DNA of 6,527 nucleotides from Bacteroidales bacterium UBA1722 (GTDB lineage: Bacteria; Bacteroidota; Bacteroidia; Bacteroidales; UBA932): contig DCIQ01000057.1 in assembly GCA_002317435.1 (NCBI GenBank), forward strand, positions 14,060 through 20,586, in the 5' to 3' direction. Under the pieces are notes generated by a model. That model saw nothing but the letters and a program-made list of their open reading frames with translations. It did no database searches and was not told where the DNA came from. Below, in pieces: positions 1-5,259 of the stretch. The position numbers and the translations under genes are program-made. Position 1 is the first letter of the stretch, and each line of letters starts with the position of its first letter.

Positions 1-1134
1 TTCAACTGGAAAAACGAGCTGCGACGTTTTGCCCCATCTCTTTCGGTACTTGAATATACCGGAACGTCCGTCCGGCGGTCAAAGTCAAGGAAACTCATCA
101 CCAAGGCCGATGTGACGCTGACCACCTACCAGACGCTCCGCAACGATATAGACCATCTCTCCCGCTTCTCTTTCGGCATGGTGGTGTTTGACGAGTCACA
201 GCAGTTCAAGAATTACGGTTCTGTTCTGTACGGTGCCGTGAAGAGGCTGAAATCGTCTTTCCGGCTGGCCTTGAGCGGAACACCGATGGAGAACAACCTT
301 TCGGAACTGTGGAGTTTGATGAGTGTGCTGGTACCGGAACTTCTGGGACAATATACCGTGTTCAGAGATAATTTCATTTCTCCCATCGACCGGAATCTTC
401 TGAGTGAGAAGACGGACATTCTCCGCCGTATGATTTCTCCGTTTTTTCTCAGGAGAAAGAAGGAAGATGTTCTGGACAGCCTGCCTCCGCGGCAGGATGA
501 AACGATTCTCTGTGATATGACTCCGGAGCAGAGCTCCATGTATGAACAGGAACTTTCCAGTATGAGGAACATGCTTATGGATGATTCCGCCGGAAAGGAT
601 ACCATGCATGTCCTGGCTGCCATTACCAGGCTTCGCCAGATAGCCAGTTTCCCTATGGTGTTGAATCCGTCTGTCCCTTCCGGGAAGTTGGAAGCCGTTT
701 TTGAAAAACTCGAGCAGCTTCAGAATACTTCTCATAAAGCTCTTGTTTTCAGTGAATATGTCAGTTTTCTGGATGTGGTGGCTACAGAGATGACTGCCCG
801 CGGGTGGGATTATGTGAGCCTTACAGGCAAATCGTCTGACCGTGAGAGTGTTGTCGACAGATTCATGAATGATGAAGAATGCAGGTGGTTCCTCATATCA
901 CTCAAGGCCGGAGGGGTGGGACTTAATCTCACACGTGCAGACTATGTCTTTATCCTCGATCCGTGGTGGAACAGTTCTGTAGAAGAACAGGCAGTCTGCC
1001 GGGCATACCGCATCGGGCAGGATAATCCGGTAGTGGTTTATCGGTTTATAACCGAAGACACGCTGGAACAGCAGATAGTGGAACTTCAGGAAAGCAAGTC
1101 CTCTCTGATAGAGGCGGTGATGAGCGTCGTCTGA
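1..1134 (+). CDS. SNF2/RapA-family DEAD/DEAH-box helicase, C-terminal part (5' truncated by window edge)
   Basis: This is an ATP-dependent SWI2/SNF2-type DNA translocase that would remodel protein-nucleic acid complexes in the cytoplasm. The frame is open from base 1, so the GTG at 112 is internal. The first visible residues (FNWKNELRRFAP) match the SNF2 family between motifs I and Ia. Numbering from base 1, the protein shows TTYQTL around 40, motif II DESQ at 64-67, motif III LSGTPMENN from 91, and the second RecA lobe with SLKAGGVGLNL (motif V) and RAYRIGQ at 334-340 (motif VI). It ends with the usual DTLEQQI tail about 20 residues before the stop. 377 residues are visible. Motif I (Walker A) and any N-terminal zinc-finger domain lie outside the window. 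The stop is doubled (TGA TAA). Bacterial members are common and mostly uncharacterised, so the cellular role is not known. Confidence 0.95.
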   Translation, partial: FNWKNELRRFAPSLSVLEYTGTSVRRSKSRKLITKADVTLTTYQTLRNDIDHLSRFSFGMVVFDESQQFKNYGSVLYGAVKRLKSSFRLALSGTPMENNLSELWSLMSVLVPELLGQYTVFRDNFISPIDRNLLSEKTDILRRMISPFFLRRKKEDVLDSLPPRQDETILCDMTPEQSSMYEQELSSMRNMLMDDSAGKDTMHVLAAITRLRQIASFPMVLNPSVPSGKLEAVFEKLEQLQNTSHKALVFSEYVSFLDVVATEMTARGWDYVSLTGKSSDRESVVDRFMNDEECRWFLISLKAGGVGLNLTRADYVFILDPWWNSSVEEQAVCRAYRIGQDNPVVVYRFITEDTLEQQIVELQESKSSLIEAVMSVV

Positions 1135-1191
1135 TAAGTTTTTTTTCGGACAGGAGGCAGTCAGACCTGAAGAATGCAGGTTATAGCACTT

Positions 1192-1200
1192 CCCCCCCCC
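1192..1200. repeat. Homopolymeric C9 tract in intergenic DNA
   Basis: There are nine consecutive C residues, followed 12 bases later by eight T residues (1213-1220), between the helicase stop and the toxin-antitoxin promoter. Such a tract is prone to slippage. It lies about 30 bases upstream of the predicted -33 box, so a length change would not alter a reading frame, and an effect on transcription is only a possibility. Confidence 0.6.
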
Positions 1201-1229
1201 TTGGCCTCGTACTTTTTTTTGGAAACACT

Positions 1230-1259
1230 TTTGAAATTATGGAATAGGTTATACCTTTG
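1230..1259 (+). promoter_or_regulatory. Bacteroidota-type promoter of the toxin-antitoxin operon
   Basis: TTTG at 1230-1233 is followed after 18 bases by TACCTTTG at 1252-1259. The latter is a full match to the Bacteroidota -7 consensus TAnnTTTG, and the spacing is one base shorter than usual. The predicted start of transcription is about ten bases before the ATG at 1275, which gives a very short, A-rich leader. Confidence 0.6.
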
Positions 1260-1272
1260 TGAAAAAGTATAA
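1246..1272. promoter_or_regulatory. Candidate autoregulatory operator of the toxin-antitoxin operon
   Basis: Two dyads overlap the -7 box and the leader. One is AGGT-TAT-ACCT at 1246-1256. The other is TTATAC at 1249-1254 paired with GTATAA at 1267-1272. Ribbon-helix-helix antitoxins normally repress their own operon by binding short palindromes over the promoter, so this is where an operator would be expected. The arms are short, so chance is not excluded. Confidence 0.3.
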
Positions 1273-1274
1273 AT

Positions 1275-1544
1275 ATGGGGTCGACGACTATACAGACAGC
1301 AATAAAATTCGATAGGGATCTCACCGCCTCGATGAAACAACGTGCGAGATCCCTTGGCAAGTCGGTGAACAGATATGTCAGGGAACTTGTCGAAAAAGAC
1401 TTGGCCGAAGCGAACACTCTTCCAAGGATATCACTCGATAATATTCACGATCAGAATGTCTTGCGGCTTTCAGGGATCTTGAAGAAACCCGATATGTCCG
1501 TATTGGAAAATGATCCGAGAGCGAAGGCGATATGGGAAAGATGA
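1275..1544 (+). CDS. Ribbon-helix-helix antitoxin (DUF6364/VapB-like)
   Basis: This 89-residue protein is the likely antitoxin of the PIN-domain toxin encoded just downstream. Residues 1-45 fit a ribbon-helix-helix DNA-binding fold: a strand (TTIQTAIKFD), a helix rich in basic residues (DLTASMKQRARSLG), the turn SVNRYV and a second helix (RELVEKDLAEA). The C-terminal part (LSGILKKPD, ending in ENDPRAKAIWER) resembles the toxin-binding tail of DUF6364-type antitoxins, as I remember that family. The gene starts just after a good promoter and ends inside the start region of the toxin gene, the standard order of antitoxin before toxin with translational coupling. It probably binds its own promoter. 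The family assignment is from motif recognition only. The toxin-antitoxin role rests mainly on the neighbour. Confidence 0.85.
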   Translation: MGSTTIQTAIKFDRDLTASMKQRARSLGKSVNRYVRELVEKDLAEANTLPRISLDNIHDQNVLRLSGILKKPDMSVLENDPRAKAIWER

Positions 1545-1942
1545 GAGTGTTCATAGATACGAACGTGTTGTTGGATTTCTTTACTGGAAGGATGGGAGAC
1601 GGCCTCGCGGAGAAGGTAATCTTGTGCGGTAAATCGGGTAAATACGAGATGTGTGTGTCGATTCTTTCTGCCGTCAACACTATATACATGGCTGACAGAT
1701 GTTACAGGCTGAAACTGAAAGCTGAGGACATCGGAAGCGTGTGTACGGTACTTGGACAGAGAATAGAACAATGGAAAACAGCATGCGGGATGACCGAGGT
1801 TGAGGATTTTGAAGATGCGATACAGACGGCATGTGCAATAGACGGCAGGTGCAGTGTCATCATAAGTCGGGACCGACATTACGATAAGTGCCCGATGACC
1901 GTGTTTTCCCCGCAGGAATTTGTCGGCAGGGTCGTACTGTAA
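1541..1942 (+). CDS. PIN-domain ribonuclease toxin (VapC-like, PIN_3 group)
   Basis: This is a metal-dependent endoribonuclease of the PIN fold, 133 residues long, which would cleave RNA when released from its antitoxin. The first strand MRVFIDTNVLLDFF carries the invariant Asp6. The second half carries EDFEDAIQ with Glu91 and Asp92, and the last strand IISRDRHY supplies Asp111 at the place of the fourth acidic residue. The end, VFSPQEFV, matches the family's usual closing motif. The early Glu of classical VapC is absent from the SILSAVNTIYM segment, as is usual in the PIN_3 group. I chose the ATG at 1541 because it overlaps the antitoxin stop as ATGA and begins directly at the first strand. 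An in-frame ATG at 1532 would add three residues. All catalytic positions expected for this group are present, so it looks intact. Confidence 0.88.
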   Translation: MRVFIDTNVLLDFFTGRMGDGLAEKVILCGKSGKYEMCVSILSAVNTIYMADRCYRLKLKAEDIGSVCTVLGQRIEQWKTACGMTEVEDFEDAIQTACAIDGRCSVIISRDRHYDKCPMTVFSPQEFVGRVVL

Positions 1943-2013
1943 AAGTGGCACGCACATTATGTTCCGAAAAAATGACTTAACTTCGCATGAACTAACTGAT
2001 CATAGGAGTGTTT

Positions 2014-2035
2014 AGTGAAGTGAAAAAAATAAGTT
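2014..2035 (+). repeat. 22-bp element, copy 1 (inverted relative to 5101-5122)
   Basis: The sequence begins AGTGAAGTG, runs through seven A residues and ends TAAGTT. It is identical over 22 bases to the reverse complement of 5101-5122. It contains a tandem GTGAA GTGAA. In each case the element lies about 20 bases before a possible coding start and reads in the same direction as that frame. The flanks of the two copies are not alike. Confidence 0.75.
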
Positions 2036-2056
2036 GCATCAGAGCGTCGAGTATTT

Positions 2057-2245
2057 TTGAGGCTGTTTTTTGTTTTGAAGAAGGAACATTCTCTGGGTGA
2101 TGCCGTGATAGTGGAAATAGCAAAATACTATTCATCAATATTTGATATTGAAATCTTTACCGGAGACAGTCTGTTGAAAGAATTTGAAAGGAAAATCACC
2201 GGGCAGAAAAACAAGAGGCAAACACGACGAAGCAGGAACAATTGA
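2057..2245 (+). pseudogene. Possible C-terminal remnant of a second PIN-domain protein
   Basis: This 62-codon frame has only a TTG as a possible start and is open from 2033. The central part, KKEHSLGDAVIVEIAKYY and then IEIFTGDSLLKEFE, resembles the second half of a PIN domain. The Asp of GDAVIV sits at the third acidic position and the Asp of TGD at the fourth. No N-terminal strand with a DTN-like motif is found in any frame upstream, and a stop lies at 2030-2032. The last 14 residues (QKNKRQTRRSRNN) are basic and low in complexity, as expected for read-out beyond an original end. Its position directly behind an intact PIN toxin gene supports a decayed toxin locus. It could also be a short unrelated hypothetical protein. 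Confidence 0.4.
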
Positions 2246-2322
2246 CACGCTCCGATACGCACATCTTGAAACTTTATATTCTTCGGGAAATGTGACAAAC
2301 ATACGCTCAAGATCAGGGGACC

Positions 2323-2568
2323 ATGAAAAAAACACTGTTATTCTTATTGCTGCTTCCGCTCCTTTCTGCGTGTGGCACTGAAGAGACCGGGGGTATCTAT
2401 GTTTATTTTGACAGGTATAAGGACGATAAATTCGGTGCCGTCAAAAGCTCGGACGGAGGAAAAACCTGGACTGACATTTCAGACCAGGTATCCCTGCCTG
2501 ATGGAATCAGGCACGGTTCCGTCATCACCGTTCCGGAGGAGTTGGCGGAAAGGATAAGTTGTTTCTGA
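2323..2568 (+). CDS. Short lipoprotein; likely collapsed remnant of a GH43/BNR-type glycosidase
   Basis: This encodes 81 residues. It begins with a clear lipoprotein signal peptide (MKKTLLFLLLLPLLSAC) with lipobox LSAC and lipidated Cys17. The mature part is only about 64 residues. It contains an Asp-box-like SSDGGKTW around residues 42-49, followed by LPDGIRHGSVITVPEE. I associate the phrase (F/L)P.G.RHG(T/S)V with the last blade and C-terminus of five-bladed propeller glycosidases (GH43 and relatives), whose usual length is above 300 residues. The protein therefore looks like a signal peptide joined in frame to the last blade, with the catalytic body lost. It ends one base before the phosphatase gene, so it may persist as a leader of that operon. 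It could instead be a genuine small lipoprotein. No catalytic function should be assumed. Confidence 0.7.
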   Translation: MKKTLLFLLLLPLLSACGTEETGGIYVYFDRYKDDKFGAVKSSDGGKTWTDISDQVSLPDGIRHGSVITVPEELAERISCF

Positions 2569-2569
2569 T

Positions 2570-3025
2570 ATGAGAAAGATTCTGTTTGTATGCCACGGCA
2601 ATATCTGCCGAAGCCCCATGGCTGAATTCATCCTCAAGGCGCTCGTGAAGGCCCGGGGGATGGAAGATTTGTACTATATCGAATCCGCTGCAGTCTCTGA
2701 CGAAGAGTACGGAAATCCGATATACCCGCCGGCAAAAAGGTGCCTGATGCAGCACGGCATCCGGTTCGACCCTTCGAAAACTGCCCGCACCGTCACGAAA
2801 GCCGATTACGACAGGTTCGACCGTATCATCTGTATGGACCGCAGCAACTTGAGATGGCTGCCCGGCATCATCGGAGATGACCGTCAGAAGAAGGTGCACC
2901 TGATGATGTCCTACACCGGCAGCGGCAGGGACGTGGCGGATCCGTGGTACACAGGTGACTTCGAAACGACGTTTCAGGATATTCTCGCCGGGTGCGAGGC
3001 GATGCTTGAAGATTATGGAAACTGA
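2570..3025 (+). CDS. Low-molecular-weight protein-tyrosine phosphatase
   Basis: This cytoplasmic phosphatase of the arsenate-reductase-like fold hydrolyses phosphotyrosine through a cysteinyl-phosphate intermediate. It has 151 residues, the usual family length. The P-loop CHGNICRS gives nucleophile Cys8 and Arg14 (C-X5-R-S), placed right after the first strand KILFV as in all members. The general acid is Asp124 in DPWYTG, followed by the typical DFETTF. The mid-region RFDRIICMDRSNL fits the family pattern of an aspartate before the acid loop. The gene begins one base after the lipoprotein stop and its end overlaps the tRNA-editing gene by 11 bases, so the three are probably co-transcribed. 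In bacteria such enzymes often partner tyrosine kinases of capsule or exopolysaccharide synthesis, but none is visible here, so the substrate is unknown. Confidence 0.95.
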   Translation: MRKILFVCHGNICRSPMAEFILKALVKARGMEDLYYIESAAVSDEEYGNPIYPPAKRCLMQHGIRFDPSKTARTVTKADYDRFDRIICMDRSNLRWLPGIIGDDRQKKVHLMMSYTGSGRDVADPWYTGDFETTFQDILAGCEAMLEDYGN

Positions 3026-3566
3026 AGAAAGAAAACAACTCAGAAAGAAGGTTCTGGACTTCCTTGAAGTCCACGGGATAGCATACGAACTCTATGAGCA
3101 TCCCGAGTTCTGCTCGGTCGCTGACGGACTCGAGTACTGGAAAGAGATTCACGGGGGTGTGACCCACTGCAAGAACCTCTTCATGCGTAATCATAAGGGG
3201 AACCGTCACTATCTTATCAGCATGGACTGCCATAAGGAGTTCGACATCCACGGCCTGGAGCATAGGCTCCACGAAGGTAAACTCTCTTTCGCCTCCGAAG
3301 AGAGGATGATGCGCTGCCTCGGGGTACATCCGGGTTCCGTCTGCGCTTTCGGCCTCATAAACGATATGGACCTGACCGGTGCCGACCCGAAGGAACTCTT
3401 CGAGAACGGTCACAGGGTGAAGTACTATCTGGACAAGGACCTGCTTTCCACGGAGAAGGTGAGTTTTCACCCGTGCGAAAACACCGCCAGCGTCGTCATC
3501 GGTAAAGACGACCTGCTCAAGTTCCTTACTATCTGGGGCGGTGAAGTGGAATGGATAGAAGTATAG
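3015..3566 (+). CDS. PrdX/YbaK-type prolyl-tRNA editing protein
   Basis: This 183-residue free-standing editing domain hydrolyses aminoacyl-tRNAs charged with the wrong amino acid. PrdX (ProXp-ala) members act mainly on Ala-tRNA(Pro). Family features in order are an N-terminal helix, YELYEHPEF, HCKNLFMRN with Lys53-Asn54, the HYLISM strand, KLSFASEERM around 89-98, LGVHPGSVCAFGLIND at 102-117, and FHPCENTASVVI at 152-162, closing with DLLKFL. All motifs I expect for this group are present, so it is probably active. I chose the ATG at 3015, which begins METEERKQL, over an upstream ATG at 2955 that would read through phosphatase codons. The gene overlaps the phosphatase by 11 bases and its stop lies 2 bases from the stop of the converging reductase gene. 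Confidence 0.93.
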   Translation: METEERKQLRKKVLDFLEVHGIAYELYEHPEFCSVADGLEYWKEIHGGVTHCKNLFMRNHKGNRHYLISMDCHKEFDIHGLEHRLHEGKLSFASEERMMRCLGVHPGSVCAFGLINDMDLTGADPKELFENGHRVKYYLDKDLLSTEKVSFHPCENTASVVIGKDDLLKFLTIWGGEVEWIEV

Positions 3567-3568
3567 GG

Positions 3569-4015
3569 CTATCCTATCATCTGACAGATCTCTTCAAGGT
3601 ATTTTCTGTCCACGTCATCAAAGGTTCCGAGCTTTTCCGAGTCTATATCCAGAACAGCTATTATCTTTCCGTCCTTCCGTACAGGGACGACGATCTCGCT
3701 GCGGCTCTCGGAGGAGCAGGCGATGTGCCCGGGGAATTTCTCCACATCGGGAACGACAATGGTCTCTTCCCGCTGCCAGGCACTTCCGCAGACACCCTTC
3801 CCGAAGGAAATCCGCGTGCAGGCAAGAGGTCCCTGGAAGGGTCCGAGGACAAGTTCATCTCCGCACACGCGATAGAATCCCGTCCACCAGAATCCGAAGG
3901 TCCGGTGCAGAAGAGCTGAGATGTTCGCCATATTGGCCATCAGGTCGGTCTCTCCGGAGAGCAGGGACTGAGCCTGCGGCAAAAGCTGTTTGTATCGTTC
4001 TTCCTTTGTCATCAT
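3569..4015 (-). CDS. Free methionine-(R)-sulfoxide reductase (GAF domain, fRMsr/YebR family)
   Basis: This small cytoplasmic GAF-domain enzyme reduces free L-methionine-(R)-sulfoxide to methionine, with thioredoxin as usual electron donor. The 148 residues match the family. FGFWWTGFYRV, LVLGPFQGPLACTRI, GKGVCGSAW, DVEKFPGHIACSS, SEIVVPV and AVLDIDSE follow in the expected order. Cysteines 66, 76 and 100 have the spacing of the three redox cysteines of E. coli YebR (84, 94, 118, from memory), so the reaction machinery is intact. The start chosen is the ATG at 4015, which overlaps the stop of the upstream metallophosphoesterase as ATGA. An in-frame ATG at 4021 and one at 4012 are equally readable. 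The overlap predicts translational coupling within a two-gene unit. The role is repair of oxidised methionine. Confidence 0.95.
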   Translation of the reverse strand: MMTKEERYKQLLPQAQSLLSGETDLMANMANISALLHRTFGFWWTGFYRVCGDELVLGPFQGPLACTRISFGKGVCGSAWQREETIVVPDVEKFPGHIACSSESRSEIVVPVRKDGKIIAVLDIDSEKLGTFDDVDRKYLEEICQMIG

Positions 4016-5082
4016 TTGCATTTGAGTGTAATCGTTGTAATTTCCGGTCTTGCTCCTATGCGGAAAGGTGCGGTGCAGCCAAGTCCCGGGTTGACATAGA
4101 GTGTCTGCCCTCCAATATCGTATCTTCCATAGGACTGTCTGAACATAAGCGACGAAAGATTCCATCCGAAGATGCTGACTTGGGCGGCGTGAGTGTGTCC
4201 GGACAGGGTGAGAGGAATGCCGGTATCCGGAATGACCTCCGCTTCCCAGTGGCTGGGATCGTGGGAAAGCAGTATCCTGAACCCGTCGGTTCCATCGATT
4301 GCCATCGGCAGATTTCCTTTGTCAATGGTATGGAATCCCTGATTTGAGCAGTTCTTGTTGTCCACACCGATGATGGTGATATTGCTGCCGTCCGGTGCCT
4401 CTATCCTCCTTGAAGAGTTCCGCAGGAGCGACCATCCCAGAATGTTGTTTTCATAATCGGCCAGACTGTCGACGGCAGCTCTCCTTTCGTCATCATCCCG
4501 GAATCTCCTCTCATAGATAAGAAAATCATGATTGCCGAGAACGGAGACGACGCCATTCTCGGCCGAGAGCTTGGAAAGGGTACCCGTGTAAGGCTCAGCC
4601 TCGCAGCGGCCCATTGTCACGAGATCGCCTGTGAAACAGATCAGGTCGGGGTCCTGTCCGTTGACCATGTCCACGACCTTCTCCAGCATCTGGGGCCTGT
4701 CATCGAACGTGCTGAGATGAAAGTCTGAGATATGCACTATCCTGAATCCGTCGAACGCCTCCGGGATGTTATCATTGTAATACGTCAGTTCCTTCACCCT
4801 GAACTGCCATCTGCCGAAAAAGAAGCCGTAGGAAAGCAGAAGAACGACTGCCAATGCAAGTCCGAGGGCTGTCCAACCGAAAGGGGCATATCTGAGGTGC
4901 TGTCCTGTAAACAGCGAGATGATCCATCCCACGAGCCAAATCAGATGAGGGATGACTGCCACGAAGACTGTAAGGAAGGCAGTAAGTATAAGCATTATCT
5001 TTCCAGGAGTCATATCAGTGTTCTTATCGGTCAAGACCCTTTTCAAAGGCGAAATTAACAATATTCCACGGAACTGCTGCAT
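4012..5082 (-). CDS. Membrane-anchored calcineurin-like metallophosphoesterase (YkuE-like)
   Basis: This is a binuclear-metal phosphoesterase with an N-terminal membrane anchor, 356 residues long from the first ATG. Two hydrophobic stretches lie at about 28-59 (possibly a hairpin) and 68-90, then the catalytic domain from about 113. Metal and catalytic motifs are complete: ISDFH with Asp120 and His122, FTGDL with Asp153, GNHD with Asn184-His185, LSHDP with His274, and SGHTH with His296 and His298. The end NPGLGCTAPFRIGARPEI is typical of this YkuE-like group. Substrates of such proteins are often unknown; lipid A precursor or phospholipid hydrolysis is known for some relatives. An alternative start at 5013 (MTPGKIM) would begin directly at the first membrane segment and is about as likely, since residues 1-23 look less conserved. 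It is coupled by ATGA to the sulfoxide reductase gene. Confidence 0.93.
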   Translation of the reverse strand: MQQFRGILLISPLKRVLTDKNTDMTPGKIMLILTAFLTVFVAVIPHLIWLVGWIISLFTGQHLRYAPFGWTALGLALAVVLLLSYGFFFGRWQFRVKELTYYNDNIPEAFDGFRIVHISDFHLSTFDDRPQMLEKVVDMVNGQDPDLICFTGDLVTMGRCEAEPYTGTLSKLSAENGVVSVLGNHDFLIYERRFRDDDERRAAVDSLADYENNILGWSLLRNSSRRIEAPDGSNITIIGVDNKNCSNQGFHTIDKGNLPMAIDGTDGFRILLSHDPSHWEAEVIPDTGIPLTLSGHTHAAQVSIFGWNLSSLMFRQSYGRYDIGGQTLYVNPGLGCTAPFRIGARPEITTITLKCK

Positions 5083-5100
5083 ATCTAAGTGAATCTCAAA

Positions 5101-5122
5101 AACTTATTTTTTTCACTTCACT
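5101..5122 (-). repeat. 22-bp element, copy 2 (inverted relative to 2014-2035)
   Basis: Read on the minus strand this is identical to 2014-2035. It lies 18 bases upstream of the first ATG of the metallophosphoesterase gene, in its direction. Just past it the minus strand reads TAAGTTTT, one mismatch from the -7 consensus TAnnTTTG, but I find no matching TTTG at the right distance. A promoter reading is therefore weak. Confidence 0.75.
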
Positions 5123-5142
5123 GAATGGAGCGAAATACTGCA

Positions 5143-5174
5143 TTTGATTTATGAAACATCATACCTTATATTTG
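5143..5174 (+). promoter_or_regulatory. Bacteroidota-type promoter of the GH97 gene
   Basis: TTTG at 5143-5146 is followed after 20 bases by TATATTTG at 5167-5174, a full consensus match with normal spacing. Transcription would start near 5180, leaving an untranslated leader of about 80 bases before the ATG at 5260. Confidence 0.7.
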
Positions 5175-5194
5175 CATAATCATATTGCAAATAT
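5168..5194. promoter_or_regulatory. 9-bp dyad over the -7 box of the GH97 promoter (candidate operator)
   Basis: ATATTTGCA at 5168-5176 and TGCAAATAT at 5186-5194 are perfect inverted arms separated by nine bases, with one further G-T pair outside. The left arm coincides with the -7 box and the right arm lies just after the expected transcription start. This is the arrangement of a repressor site. An overlapping smaller dyad, CATATT-GCA-AATATG, sits at 5181-5195. The low GC content makes it less suited to be a terminator, and no T run follows directly. Confidence 0.5.
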
Positions 5195-5259
5195 GTAACA
5201 TAAGCAGGACTTTCTCTTTTTTTATCAATTCACTGATTTCTTCACCACACTTGATTATT

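Larger units (their letters stand above)
1943..2322. other. Intergenic stretch with no intact gene
   Basis: These 380 bases hold no convincing complete gene. They contain a 22-bp element (2014-2035) and a short reading frame resembling the end of a PIN-domain protein (2057-2245), with stop codons in all plus frames before it. The final 75 bases should contain the promoter of the following operon, but I could not identify a confident TTTG/TAnnTTTG pair. The look is of decayed accessory DNA next to a toxin-antitoxin locus. Confidence 0.5.

Noticed and set aside
196..735. Long minus-strand open frames (179 and 136 codons) opposite the helicase
   Set aside because: The plus-strand frame carries all SNF2 motifs. 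The antisense products show no recognisable domain and are rich in Arg, His and Ser as expected for shadow frames.
1110..1146. Possible terminator: T8 run right after the helicase stop
   Set aside because: The best stem before it (GATGA with TCGTC, one wobble pair) is only 5 bp and ends 7 bases before the T run. A second stem at 1100-1114 is inside the gene and too far away.
1..1942. SNF2 helicase plus toxin-antitoxin as a novel defence system
   Set aside because: The helicase ends with its own doubled stop, the toxin-antitoxin pair has its own promoter after a 140-base gap, and no nuclease, methylase or other defence partner is visible in the window.
1978..1985. TAACTTCG as a -7 box upstream of the 22-bp element
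   Set aside because: It differs from TAnnTTTG at one position and no TTTG lies 18-21 bases upstream.
2868..3470. 200-codon minus-strand open frame opposite the phosphatase and editing genes
   Set aside because: It covers parts of two well-supported genes on the other strand and has no recognisable motif.
3563..3577. Small hairpin (ATAGG-GCTAT-CCTAT) spanning both convergent stop codons as a bidirectional terminator
   Set aside because: The stem is 5 bp, AT-rich and has no T run on either strand, so it is too weak to call.
2014..5122. The 22-bp inverted repeats as ends of a transposon
   Set aside because: There is no transposase or recombinase between them, no target duplication at the outer edges, and the enclosed genes are ordinary chromosomal functions.
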